From the NCBI GenBank assembly GCA_947359465.1, contig OX375879.1:90743578-90807577 (forward strand): 64,000 nt of DNA, written 5' to 3'. This DNA is from Metellina segmentata. Taxonomy: Eukaryota; Arthropoda; Arachnida; Araneae; Tetragnathidae. Position 1 is the stretch's first letter. Each line of letters begins with the position of its first letter. The notes beneath the pieces are model-generated. The model was not told the DNA's origin. It was given only the letters and a program-made list of their open reading frames with translations, and ran no database searches. Below, in pieces: positions 25,696 through 37,504 of this stretch. A program made the position numbers and the translations under genes.

Positions 25696-25756
25696 ATGGA
25701 TGCCCTCTATTCATTAATCTTCAGTTTGTTGCTTATTGGACTGGATGCCTTTCCTG
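25696..25756 (+). CDS. PKD-gene coding exon 1: signal peptide
   Basis: An acceptor at 25670-25671 opens an exon with 24 bases of leader, then AAAAATGG, a strong translation start context. Twenty codons follow: MDALYS, then a hydrophobic core IFSLLLIGL, then DAFP, a typical secretory signal peptide. The exon ends at G|GTAAAG (GT at 25757-25758) in phase 1. The next PKD exon (31095) begins with AA, completing a GAA codon, so the two join in frame. KIAA0319-family proteins begin with a signal peptide but normally continue with a MANEC domain; no such exon was found in the 5.3 kb intron. Assignment to the PKD gene rests on strand, order and phase and is inferred. Confidence 0.55.
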
Positions 25757-26407
25757 GTAAAGGATATTTTAAGTTTCTTCAGGCTGAAGTATTTATTTTA
25801 AAAATTTGTTTTACTTAATTTTGATCTGGCTTGTTTTAAAGTAGTTTTTCCACTAATTTCATCCCTAAGTTTTTAAACAGCAATTTAGGATGGAATAAGA
25901 TTTAAATTTCCTAATTCCCAGTTTTATTGCAAAAATTAAAGTGTTAAGGAATTGATATCAATGTCATATAACTATTTAAGATCAATTTTACCATTTCCAA
26001 TAAATTTATTTTTATACCAAAATTACATTTCACGTCGAAAAAAGTTTGAAACCACCTAATTCGAAAAAATTTGTTTTCGGGTTTTTTGTTCCATCCCGAA
26101 ATCAAATTTTTTTACTCACATGATTTCACTCTTTTGCCGACTATATACTGATCCAATATTGGTCCTTTAGCGACAAAAATATTTGCTATTTTATTTAAAT
26201 CAGTCTCGTATTTTTAGTTCGTAGAATATTGTGTAATTTATGAAATAAAGAACTTAAAATAAATAGCTTGATTTCTTTATTTTGTAAGTGTAGAAATATT
26301 CAGTGATAAAAATGGATTCTTAAAAAAATCAATGAATACTCTGAGTTCTTGTAAAGGTAAATTTAGGAGGAAAGGGTCTGATGATCAATTCATATTAATT
26401 TAGAAAA
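25757..26407. other. Intron 1 of the PKD gene, 5' part
   Basis: AT-rich intronic sequence between exon 1 and the Helitron. No further exon, MANEC-like cysteine pattern or regulatory element was recognised. Confidence 0.45.
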
Positions 26408-26739
26408 CTAGGAGGCTCCGCCCCCTGCTCGCTAACGCTTGGCAACCCCCGGTTATTGTTACGTAATCCAATTTAGTTTGCTAGCGTTTTGGTGAGGATC
26501 AGGTGTGACTGTATTTTGGCATCGCAAAACACCACACGAAATAAAGGCCAGTTTGCTGCGCAATTTCTAATTCTAAAGAATTAGTCCCACCACCACCCAA
26601 CACGACACGGGCATATCGCTTCATTCCTTCCCTGAAAGAGAAAAAAAGAAATCAACAGGAACTGATGATTGGATGACGTTGAGGAAACAGGAACTGATCT
26701 TGACGTTCTGATTTGTGAAACACATAAATTCAATGCGAT

Positions 26740-29478
26740 TTTTCCTTATACATTATATTTTGTATCTTTTTTCCATCTTTTACAAAGATCTTAATGTTTT
26801 TAGTAGACACATATCTCGACAGAGCAACATATAGTTGCCCATGTGAAAACATGGGACGTTTAATGTAAATACATACACGTTCAAAAGTCTGACCTTGTGA
26901 CTTGTTGATTGTCAACGAAAGGAGAACTGGAAATTGTCTTCGGTACAAAACAAAGGGCAGATGGGAATGTAAACTTGAAGTGTTGAGCTGAATTCTAGGT
27001 ATATCCAAGATGTTTCCTTTTTTATCCCCAGTGATGATCTTCAGGGTCAAAACTCTGCTGCCTATCCGTTGTATCAAGACACGCGTTCCATTGCAGAGGC
27101 CATCAGCTATGCAGATTCCTAATCAACATCACGATGCAACCAACTTCAATTTGTGCGGTGGCATTCCAGCAGGGGTCAATGAAGGCTGATACTCGTCAGC
27201 GTACCTAAGAGTCGCTACTTCTTCCCTTGCATCTCTCTTGTCGATTCCAACCAATGTTGCCTTATCGATGCTGTAGATGACTATTTCCTTATCAGGTACC
27301 TGGACAAAATCTTCATATTTATTCGGTTCACTTCGTCGTTCTGAGGAGACAATTATTCTGGTGAGAAGGTCAATGGTCACATCTGTTACATGTTCAAAAA
27401 ACTAATGGGTCAAATTGGAAGATTCTTTCATGACGAGTTCATCGAGGTCTCCATTCCCGAACTGCAATAGCCAATCTGCAAAGTTTCCAGCTCTGGCAGT
27501 CGTTCGCACGTTTATCTTCAGTTGACGAATCTCGAATCTGACTTGATGCCCTAGTTCAAAATTTAAGATCGGCTTGCTCTTTTCACAACAGGAAGCACCA
27601 GCCTGAAGTCTCCTCCCAGTATAAATGTCTTAACGCCGAACATTATGTCATTATCTATCACATCACGAAGTGTCCGATCGATGCTATTCCTGATATCATA
27701 TTTGCCCGAACCAGATAAAAGCATCAATTTCCTGAAGGCGACGCTTGTCACATGGCTTTGTGAAGTAGATTTCACACTCTTTCATCTCAATGAGCAGGTT
27801 GAAAAAACTATGAGACGTGGTTCCACATGGCAAAAGGACTGAAACTATTTCAGTCCAAGCAACATAAACAATTTTCTTTTCCAAGATGAGGAGTCTGATA
27901 CAATCCTGTGTACAATAATGTCTTTCCGGTCTCACCCGGCCCATCAATAAAGAAACACTGAGGGGGGGTCTTCAGATTTCCCTGCACTGCAGTCAATGTT
28001 TCTCTGGTACACAATGAGTTGGTCCGCATTGAACTTTTCTTCAGTATATCTACACTTTTCTAAATGAGGTTTACGTCTAGCTCTGGCACACTTGAAAAAT
28101 GCGAAAAGCCCCAAATCCTTGCAAGCCCTGTGCTCTGACTTGAGCAGTGTCTCGTTTTTAGTGCTGCCACAATTAATAATCTCGTCTCGAAACTTTTCCT
28201 ACAGTTGTAATGCATTTGACGGTTCGTTCCCAATCAGGAAGTAAGCAAAGAATCGTCTAAAAGAACCTGGCATCATAGTAAAAGCGGCTTCTCCCAGCAC
28301 TTTTTCACTGCCTTCTGTTATTCACATGGCAATCGTAGCTCTTCGGAATGTTTGATACACAATTCCCTCATGGGTTCACAGATCTTGGTAGCACCAGCAA
28401 TTCTGTTGATAATCAGCTTCAAGAAAAGTCTTTCTGCTTCCCTCGGTGAAATATAGATGATGCGTACCATGACTTTTGCAGCTCTTTTGCGAGGCGTTCA
28501 CTTCTTGCTTTTGGTATTACAAGTGTAACTAGCAGGCACTTTCCCATATAGATTGCTCCTTGGCGCTGCATCTTGCTTGTTCAGATCAAACCATCCACTC
28601 AGCATAGTCTTGCAGTCTTGATTGTTAATGTTCTTCAAATGTAATATACTGTCTGTCCAGGTGCAATGGATGCCTGAATACAGTGTGACTTCTGTCGTGC
28701 AATTGAATTGCGTTTAGCCTCCATACTGCTTCCATAGGGCTAACATATCTGCTATATATGTACCTCCTCATTGTTTTCATGCTGCTTCATTTCCATCCTC
28801 GCACGATAGTGGCCTTTGTGGATGTATTTCAAAGCCATCACCGGGGAACAGTACTCAACATTGATGTGGTAGTCATCTTGAGGAGAAAGGGATTGTGAGG
28901 CACCACTATTCCGTTATCCACATGCACTTTTCCGTCTTGCTTCACAGGGTAGGCGTAAAGCTTGTCTCTGCGCTAGTAATTTGGAAATCTGTCTGCTGTC
29001 ATTTTCGTCTCATCGCAAAACTCCTTCGGAAACTTCTTTGAACACACTTTCTGTTTGTCCCAACACAATAGTCCCTCATGGTGCGTCCATGCATCATGTG
29101 ACGCAGTTGATAGTAGCGAAGAGATGAATCCTTGTCTGACAGCTCTGCGGTTATGAAATGATCAACAGCTTTAGGCTCCAGGAGTTTGCAATCAGTTCTC
29201 AGCGCTGCTAGTATCTGGGCATGTTGAAGTTCTCGTTTCTGGAACTCGATGGCGTACACATAAATCACAATGGAACCCAACACCTGCTCATACACTAACA
29301 CTTTAATGATTTTGTTTACTTTTGATGCGAACACGTCCGCCATTATTGTGGGAATGTTATTTGCAGTGGTACACTTTACAAAGTACGTTTTCAAAGTGTC
29401 GGTGATCTCCGTCCATCTGGGACTACACGTCCATCTGGGAAAAAAATCTGGTATCCTTACCTTACGAAAAATCGCCAT
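26740..29478 (-). pseudogene. Helitron Rep-helicase (RepHel), broken
   Basis: In coding order: 29478-28999 is the Helitron-like N region (SPRWTEI, then IVIYVYAIEFQKRELQHAQIL, then FITAEL). 28500-28000 includes RIAGAT. 27942-27919 encodes a Walker A motif GPGETGKT. 27775-27563 includes VIDNDIMFGVKTFILGGDFR. The C-terminal piece 27077-26730 has LTINKSQGQTFERV and GQLYVALSR, the Pif1-type motifs of Helitron helicases. RepHel nicks and unwinds DNA for rolling-circle transposition. The chain is split by stops and frameshifts. The HUH motif reads HAQ rather than a paired-histidine form, so nicking activity would be lost. Some segments between blocks appear to be missing. Confidence 0.8.
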
Positions 29479-29688
29479 TGAATCTTGATAAATCTATTAC
29501 ATGCACCGAGGAGACCCGATTTAGGTTGCTGGTAGAATAACTGCCGATTTTGAAAAGCAAAAAAATAAATTCTTACTCCTAGAAGATTTTATCATTCAAT
29601 GACTTGTGGACACTCAGGGCCACATATTGGGGTGAGTAGTGCCATCAGAACTCTGAGGTACTCTCGAGTAACTTGTCCTATATATATA

Positions 29689-30262
29689 CACTACCCTACA
29701 ATAATGGACCAACAACAAAATGTTATGATATATGGGAAATAATACATGCTTTAAAAGGGGGATGGTCCCCCACGTGCAGCATTCACGCTAGCAACCTTTC
29801 TGATCATACTTTCAACAAGGGTTGGATACACAGCTATGGGTATTTGTGTCCATTCGTGATGCAAGAATGCCGCCAGCTCGGCTGTAGATTTCGGACGTGG
29901 TTCCTTGGTCCCTAAGCGTCGCTTTAACTCGTCCAACAAATGTTCTATGGGGTTTGCCTGTACATCGTACCCTGACCAGGCCAGAGAAGACGTTTTACAT
30001 CCATATCTTGATACCACTGTTTGATAGAGGCTGTAACATGACATGGAGTGTTGTCGTACTGGATATAACATTCGTCCATTCGATAAAATTGCCACAGCGT
30101 AGGATGAACCCGATTGTCCAAAATGTTCATGAAGGCTACGGTGTTCAATACACCAGGAACAACATGCAAAAGTCCCAGGCCACACCACGAAAAACACCCT
30201 CAAACAAGTAGTCGGATTTTATGCAAATCCGCTGGCGTCCGGTCCATTATTGTAGGGTAGTG
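29689..30262 (-). mobile_element. Tc1-type deletion derivative, copy 1 (574 bp)
   Basis: Terminal inverted repeats start CACTACCCTACAATAATGGAC (shown here as 20+1, ends at 29689 and 30262), flanked by TA on both sides. The interior on the - strand is only the C-terminal half of a DD34E transposase: MDECYIQYDNTPCHV, then IEHLLDELKRRLG, ending AARGG.PF. The N-terminal DNA-binding half is missing, with the same junction as the copy at 57322-57892. The frame starts at an ATG within the terminal repeat and has a stop soon after. The element sits inside the 5' end of the larger Helitron. Confidence 0.8.
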
Positions 30263-31094
30263 TATAGATAGATCTGCATAAATACTGATCTATAGAACCG
30301 CTTTTTAATTTGTTTGCCACAATACATAGTTTCAAGTTAGAGCTTTCAGGTTCAATATGGTTGCGAAGTTGGATCTTTTGTTGACAATTTTACTGTAACA
30401 GTCCATATTTTGCCTTTGTAATATCCTTAAATTGCGATCAACGTTACAGTTAGCAGTGTCTTGGCTCAACAAAATTGTAAGTGTACTATGCAGTGTGAAC
30501 TGTGATTTTACTCAATTATCTGAAAACAGGAAATAATCAGATTAGCAGAATCGTAGCGAAAATTGCCTCAGACATCAAATTCTGTAACTTTATACCATTT
30601 TGTTTGCTTTATTCCTGAAAAGGATTCTGACACTAGTGTAGCGTTTATGTTGTTAAAAATGTGTTTATGTTGTTAAATTAGTGCTGTTAAAAATGAAAAC
30701 CATTTCAAAATTCATTTTAGTTTATGACTAAAATTATGTTAGTGTGTTCAGATAATAGGGGTTACAATATTTCTTGTCCATTTTCCCCTTGGGAATTAAT
30801 TTTACAAAACAACCCAAGAAGCATTTAATACAATATTATTTTAATAAAAAACTTCTGTTAAAGCATTTAAAACTCTGTGGCAAAAATAAATTAAATTCCT
30901 CTAGAAATAATCTTGGAATTGTTATAACAGAAAATTGTATGCTTAATTCTAGACAATTTTTAAACTTTCACGAACTTTACAAAATATTTTCCTGAATCCT
31001 GAAGAATGTAATTTTATTTCTTTAGATATGAATTTAGTGACAGAAATTAAGAAGTAATTCATATTAAAACATATTTATTCTTTTTAAATTTCAG

Positions 31095-31255
31095 AAATTG
31101 ATTACCCGCCTACTGCTAATGCAAAATCAGAAGTTGTAATTTATTTGCCACAAAATGAAGTTACATTGAATGGAAATCTTAGTACTGATGATAAAGGAAT
31201 CAAAAGTTGGGAATGGATAAAAAGCCCAGATACTGACAAGGAAGTTGATATGAAG
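31095..31255 (+). CDS. PKD-gene exon 2: first half of a PKD domain (KIAA0319-like)
   Basis: Acceptor TTTCAG (31089-31094), donor AAG|GTATAT (GT at 31256). The exon is 161 bases, entering in phase 1 and leaving in phase 0. It encodes YPPTANAK, then VVIYLPQNEVTLNGNLST, then DDKGIKSWEWIKSP..VDMK. This is the hallmark start of a PKD/Ig-like repeat of KIAA0319 and KIAA0319L (YPPxANA, LPQN.VTLNG, STDD.GI.S.EW). These are membrane proteins whose tandem extracellular PKD repeats mediate adhesion and receptor functions. The next exon supplies the second half. A near-identical copy is at 38725-38885, with seven base differences by my count. Confidence 0.88.
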
Positions 31256-32862
31256 GTATATTTTTACTTTAAATGACTAAAAAATTCATTCAAAAATAAT
31301 GTAAAATGCATTAAAAAATATACATAATTATGAATGAACCACATTATTATTATAAAGATGCAGATGAAATATTTATTCCTATAACTGAAATTCTGAGAAG
31401 ATTAATTTCAATTAAATTGACATAACCTGATTTATGAATTTCATTCTAGTAATATTTTAGAACATATTTTCATAGAAGTCAGGCTTCTGAGGTAAAAGTA
31501 ACAATTTTATTCTTTTATTTTTAAGATGCTGAGAGTGAATAAAGTAAAGTAAAAAAAAAATTGTTTCGTGAACGGATGTAGTTCTAGGCTAAGATATGCA
31601 GCATATAGTACAGTTATATACCTTTGTTTTCCCCCCAATATCAGTGATGATTATTATCTGACTTGTAAACTCAACTGCGTTGAATCCCACAATTGCTTTT
31701 GAATATGATGTACATTACAGGCTGTACATCATATTTGTATCAGTTTTAGATATATTAGGGCACTTTTTATTACATACCATATGAACATATCTTCAAAACT
31801 AGAGCCAATTGGAAATTTTCTTGGTCATATTTGTGTTTATCTCATTGAAATTATTAATGAGACATTTACCCTTTAAAGGCATTTCCATTGTTTGATTTAA
31901 ATTGTTCTTGAAAGGTTTTAAGACATTATAAAACGAAATGTTACTAAGTATTTTATTACCTTCCATTAAACCTAATATTCAAATATATATGATGATAATT
32001 GTAATTGAGTTGAATTGTAAACTGAATTTGGTAAAATTTTGAATTATTCAGATTACAATACACACCACGTCATAAAACATGAAATAGACAAAATACTGAT
32101 CTACCTGTATGACCACTAAACCCTTAATTTTTGATTAAAATTGAACATTTATTAAAAAGTTTAGTTATGCAATACTATTGGAAACATTCCTGAACATCAC
32201 TTTTACAGATTCCTGAATGCCGAAGTATGAGGTAGGCGTTTTTTACGCATTGATTATGATCATCAGTGAGGTAGCTAACATACAGATGGATGATTGGAAA
32301 TATTTTGTGTTTATGTCCAATGATAATTAACAAATTTTTGAATCTTGAAAAACATGCATAGTTCGAAAAAAATGATTACAGATTTTTTTGAATAAGTACA
32401 ATGTGTTTGCCATTCATTTGTCTCCCACAGTGTTTTTTTTTAGTTTCCAATATATATAAACTATATTTAAACACGGTGATTACTGAAATTTTGCACATCA
32501 TTACTGAAAAACAATCCTCTTATTCCTGATGCAGTCAACCAAAGTTTGGCATCTCTGTATCCTGAATACCTTGTCAAAGAGGGGCTTTGAACACAGTTCG
32601 AGAATCTGATATACTGATGGAAGTGGTACATTTAGAATACATAGGTGAATTCTTCAAAAGTGTTTTAGATTTTGTTTGCTGTATTGAAATTCTACCAAAG
32701 TTAGCAGTCATAAATATATGAAAGATACTCATTCTCAATATTTTATATACCTGTTTCTATCATTTATCTTTTATATTTACGTTTTAGTTTCAATATAATA
32801 AAATATATTTTCCTTCTTTAATAACATGCATGGTTTGGTAATCAATAAGAAATCATGAAATA

Positions 32863-34244
32863 CACTTTATAACAAAAAAATCGACGCACCAAGAAGGAGT
32901 TGTCCGATGGAGACAAAAATTGGTGGATAGGAAAATTATGTACAGAATAGAAAATGATTAAAATTTCAGAACAATTGAATGATTTATTTCAGAGTTACAG
33001 TAACGAGCTCAATAAGGTGTTGACCCGCCTCTAGCCTGGATGCAAGCTACCACACGGCGTGACATAGACCGATAAAGCTCCCGGATGGTCTCCTGCGGTA
33101 TTTCTTGCCAAATTTGCTCCAATTGTCGGACTACGTCATCAACATTCCCTAAAGGATGCAATCGCCTTCCCATCATATCCCAGACATGCTCAATGGGAGA
33201 GAGATCTGGTGATCTGTCTGGCCGAAGAAGTGTTTGACAAGCTTGAAGACAGTTCATAGCAACACGTGCCGTATGTGGTCTGGCATTGTCTTGCTGAAAA
33301 ATAAGCCCAGGGTACTGCGAAAAGAACAGTAGCAAAACAGGTGTCGTCAACGTACCGCTATGCAGTAAGTGTACCTCTAATGACGACCAAAGGGGTCCGG
33401 CTATCAAGGGAAATGGCACCCCAAACCACAACTCCTTGTTGAGGACCCGTGTGGCGTGCAATAGTGAAAGCAGGATCGGCACGCTCCCCTTCTCCAGAAA
33501 CGTCTTCGATGATCGTCAGGACACAGTGGAAGCGAGATTCGTCGCTAAATATACGTCCTCAGTCAGCATCATTCCAGCCTGATCGAGCCAAGCACCACTG
33601 TAATCTGGCTCGACAGTATGCAGGCGTGAGTGGCAGGTGGCGTAATGGTCGGTACGAGCGTTGATTTCGCTCTCTCAGCCGTCTGTGAATGGTCATGGTG
33701 GACACTCGTGTGGGTCGCGCAACTGATGGTTGATAGCGATGAATCAGGCGCTGTGACAGCTGATCTGACAATCACTCTGTCCTCGCTCGTTGTGGCCTTA
33801 CGCCGACCGCTAACATCATGACGCTGAAATCTGCCATTGTCCACCCACTCTTGCCAGCATCTTCTAATCGCCGCATCGCTTCGACTCACATGACGAGCGA
33901 TTCTCCGATTTGTCCAACCTGCCTCTTTCAATCCAATGATACGATCTCTTTCAGATTCTGAAATTTGCTCGTAATGAGCTCGAATCCTGCGGCGAGGCGT
34001 TTTCTCAGTCGTTGAAAGGTATCCTAAATCGTAATGCAACAGAAATTTTTAACAACAGTTCAAGAACAACTCCTTGTATACATCTGCTGGATGCGCAGCT
34101 CCGATGCGCTAGAGATCGCACTATTCATTCATTGGACACCAAATTTTAATCATTTGAATATTTGGTCAAAACATTTTTGCATACGAAATTTCAAAGCAAT
34201 CGGATGATTCCTTCTTGGTGCGTCGATTTTTTTGTTATAGAGTT
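32863..34244 (-). mobile_element. Tc1-like transposon, complete ends (1382 bp)
   Basis: Inverted termini share TATAACAAAAAAATCGACGC and continue ACCAAGAAGGA (left from 32869, right to about 34238). The outermost bases are slightly diverged, and TA flanks both ends (32861-32862 and 34245-34246). It lies in the intron between PKD exons 2 and 3. The duplicate copy at about 40410 lacks it and reads ATGAAAGATGTAGAACATCA where this copy reads ATGAAA-[TA-insert-TA]-TGTAGAAGATCA, so the pre-insertion site is preserved there. The transposase is broken. Confidence 0.93.
33009..34039 (-). pseudogene. Tc1-like transposase, frameshifted
   Basis: In coding order: 34039-33569 gives the paired helix-turn-helix part (ISESERDRIIGLKEAGWTNR, then RRIARH.. 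and RCWQEWVDNG). A shifted frame (33771-33559) has RVSTMTIHRRLRE, the second DNA-binding helix. 33482-33009 holds the catalytic end: LIFQQDNARPHTARV (second D), RSPDLSPIEHVWD (E), and IQARGGSTPY at the C-terminus. By my count 32 residues separate the second D from the E, where canonical Tc1 has 34. At least two frameshifts make it non-functional. A cut-and-paste enzyme in life. Confidence 0.88.
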
Positions 34245-34305
34245 TATGTAGAAGATCAATCTGATAAATACCATTGTTTAAATAATGTTATTTTTCAATT
34301 ATCAG

Positions 34306-34565
34306 GGAACTAATGGGCCATATTTGCATCTGTCTAAATTGGAAGTGGGTGCTTACAAGTTTATCTTAAAAGTTACTGACACTGTTGATCAAACATCAAC
34401 TACAGAAGTTCATTTGTTTGTGAAACCTGAAAGCAATATGCCTCCTGTAGCTAATGCTGGTATAGATCAAGAAGTTACATTGCCACTACAGGTTCCAGTT
34501 TTACTCAATGATTCTCGAAGTAAGGATGATATAAAAATTGCTCCATTGAAATGGGAACAATTTAG
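34306..34565 (+). CDS. PKD-gene exon 3: end of one PKD repeat, start of the next
   Basis: Acceptor AATTATCAG (34297-34305), donor TTTAG|GTATGT. 260 bases, entering phase 0 and leaving phase 2. It encodes GTNGPYLHLSKLEVGAYKF, then ILKVTDTVDQTST, the closing strands of a PKD repeat with the usual YxFxLxVTD signature. A linker PE(S)NMPPVANAG follows, then the opening of the next repeat to PLKWEQF. This mirrors KIAA0319L, where L..L..G.Y.F.L.VTD is followed by VQPENN.PP.A.AG and then a S.L.W turn. If unspliced, the frame ends at TAA 34576-34578. Confidence 0.88.
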
Positions 34566-37504
34566 GTATGTATTTTAATTCTTTATTTAATATCCAATTC
34601 GAGTATTTTTGGTCTAAATATATTTTAACAAATACAAATATATAAGTTGTATCAAGTCCTGTATTTTAAATTTTATTAATTTGGAAATTAAGGTACAGAA
34701 AGATAGTTCATCTTCTGTAAATATAACATCTAAAACACTACAATTTCATGTAAAAAATTGGTCTGCAGTCCATTAAAATTGTTCAAATAATGTCCAAACA
34801 ACCTCGGTACCTTCCAGTTTTGAAGGAATATTTTTTCTAGCATATCTATTAGAAGAAGCAACTTGTACAATTTGTCATAGGATCCATTTTAGTATTGTTA
34901 CACAGTGGATATATATCGTAATTTGAACAGATGGTCTATTTGTATCCCACTGTATTCTCGATTATTTCAAAGATATTATATGTTTACTTCCCCGAAAGCT
35001 TTTTTTCCCACGAAGAATGAGTATTTCAGTAAAAACTTTAATCTCCAATAAACTACTCGTTTTTCTAAAAAAAAAAAGTCCACACAAACCGAAAGGGCAC
35101 CATATTTTTCTGTTTGTCCTTGTTCGATATTGTTTCTTTGACATCAGGAGGTTAAATTTGGACATCATGTGTCGATTTCATTTTAGATGAGATTCAGAGA
35201 TATCATCTTTCTCTGAATATGAATTCAGCTAAAATAATAAAAGAGCCTTCTTGAGTTTTAAACTCCTGAAAAATGAAAATGTTATATGCTATAAGTTTAT
35301 AGAAACCTAATTTCTCACAAAATGCTAATTGAAGAGTGGAATTAAGTCGAAAAAATTAGTACAAAGGCTCTAAAATTTAGAAGCAAAGCAGTATTTTAAA
35401 CTTGCAATCATGAAGTATGTTCTATTTAATTGAACTATAGTATATGTGTTGATTTGTTCATAGATGTTATTAGCATACTTTGTTTATCACATGCACTAAA
35501 AACAATAAATATGATAAATACACAATTTAAGCTTAGCTGTACCAAATGGTACCACTGTTATTGAAAGGAAGATATTGTTAACTCATATGTTTCCGAATCG
35601 TGTATATGGATACTGGAGTCACATAAGCTAAATATTGCACCATATATTCATTTCAGCGATCATAAAAAGATCGAAAATGTCTACTTATTTTTGAAGTGTG
35701 TCAAATTGCAAGATTATCTCCAAGATTGTTGTGTAGATTATCTGCTTTCTTTTCGAGCTCGGATCCAAGCACCATCTCCATACATGACTCAACAAACAAC
35801 TGATGTTCTTCCTTCATTCTTTTATAAAATACCATCTGCTATTAAACATTAAAAAAATGTATGTACGTACGAGTAAATGGTAAATTTTTGAACCCATTTC
35901 CACTGGTAGCAAACGGTACAGCACAGCTTTTCCAAATTTAATTTTGTATATTTTCCTATGATTACCCTCTCTGGTCGACTGTTATTGAGTTTCTTGTACT
36001 GCCTTCTCTGATGCGTTCCCTTTCAGAAGTGAAGACATATTTTTCAAACTTCCTATCCAATCTCAAATACAACGGTTTTGGCTTCATCTATAAGTTCAGA
36101 GTGTTATTTTAATCAGATTGTTTTCACATAACGGATCTTTTCATAGCTTCTCATGATGGTAAAATTTCTCACTCATCAACTTTTGAAAGATCAGGGATTT
36201 AAAATTATTTGTATCCTGAATATGAGATATTTTATGTCTCTGAATACTTAATGCTTACATTTCCCAAGGATATAAACAAAATCAAAAAGACACTAACAAA
36301 ATGAATTTTCCACAGACTAAGTTATTTCATCTAGTTACCAAAACCTCTCAGCCACCTAACTGTTATAGTGGTCATAATATTTGTCTAATATCCAGGAGGT
36401 CTCATGCTCAAATCATGGTTTGTAAGCAGCTGAATTTTGACCATTGTCAGGGTTACAAGTAGTGACGTTCACTCTCTGGGTACACCTTCACAAATGGCCA
36501 TCATTTCAACCCTTGCAATGTTCAATGCTGAATCGATTTCGTGGAGATCGTTTTCTCAAAACTATTGTTGCAGTTCACATGTTACGAACTAATAAATATC
36601 TTAATTTTATATTTGTTTATAACGTCTATCCATTACTATACACATTCCCTCATCTTCTACACATTGATTAAATGCCTACTTTTAATTTTGAATAATCTTT
36701 GAACAACAACAGAAAATGCCGTTCCTCAATATGCATATAGAAAGAAACATTTGTAAGAAGAAATCGTGTCACTCCTGTTTATTTTGTCATTGTTCATCAA
36801 AGGTAACATTCAGAGTGAATAATGTCTTCTATAAATTCATATGTATGATATTTTTTAAGGGGTCGCTTTCATTAAACTGCACACAAACTTCACAATTTTC
36901 TATGAAAAGACCGATATTTACACCAAATTTTGTATCTCAAAATTGAGCTTCAAATACCAAGTTTAAAATATTTTGGTTTCATGGTTACTAGATTTTGAGT
37001 ATGTGTAAAATGTGCATCGCTTAATATTTCATTAGTTTCCCAAACTTGTGTCACCCAAAATAATCTTCCTATCACACTGAAATTTGCATTTCTTTTAATA
37101 GCATTGCGCAGTGAAATTGAGATAATACTGTGAGAATCTTAACATAGTTTAAAAAAAATATGGATTTATCAAATACGTGTATAATAAGATTTATTTCTCC
37201 TTTATGCTATGTTTGTAGTATATTTATGTGCTTTTTGCAGGTTGTGCCATATCCAGCAATGCAAAGGTCTAGAACCGTAAATGATATTTAAATATTTTAA
37301 ACTATTTTTTAGGAGTTATTTCTCAAAATAATTATGCGCATCTTTAAAGATTATTATTAGTCATGTTTCCTAATTGGAAGAAGTCTATTTTGTATGCTTT
37401 GTTCAGGTTTTAAATGCGGAAAAATGTATTTTATGTTTACCCCTTGTTTCTTATAAGAGCTTTTCAAATAATTTTACTCATTCTTTTGATTGACAATTTT
37501 TTAG
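34566..37504. other. Intron after PKD exon 3
   Basis: The first ~865 bases belong to the duplicated block. The rest (35432-37504) is AT-rich, with no recognised repeat or extra exon. It ends in an acceptor with a T-rich tract (TTTTTTAG, 37497-37504). Confidence 0.5.

Larger units (their letters stand above)
26408..30268 (-). mobile_element. Decayed autonomous-type Helitron in intron 1
   Basis: On the minus strand the 3' end at 26408 is CTAG, preceded by a hairpin (AGGGGGC/GCCTCCT) and a ~45-base stretch shared with the small Helitron at 8416. The 5' end is placed at 30268 (A|TC). It reads TCTATATATATAGG only if the Tc1 derivative at 29689-30262 and one TA are removed. The interior carries Rep and helicase remnants. 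Excluding the insert it is about 3.3 kb, shorter than a typical intact Helitron. The 3' end is firm; the 5' end is a good inference. Confidence 0.7.
30706..35431 (+). repeat. Tandem segmental duplication, copy 1 (PKD exons 2-3)
   Basis: Collinear homology with 38323-41659 runs through flanking intron, exon 2, the intron, exon 3 and a further 0.85 kb. Subtracting the 1384-base Tc1 insertion with one TA, copy 1 is about 3.34 kb, matching copy 2. Exons are visibly better conserved than introns. Boundaries are estimated by eye at CAAAATTCATTTTA (start) and TGTTCTATTT (end). Confidence 0.9.

Noticed and set aside
33009..34039. Functional transposase gene
   Set aside because: The conserved blocks lie in at least three different frames, so the protein cannot be made.
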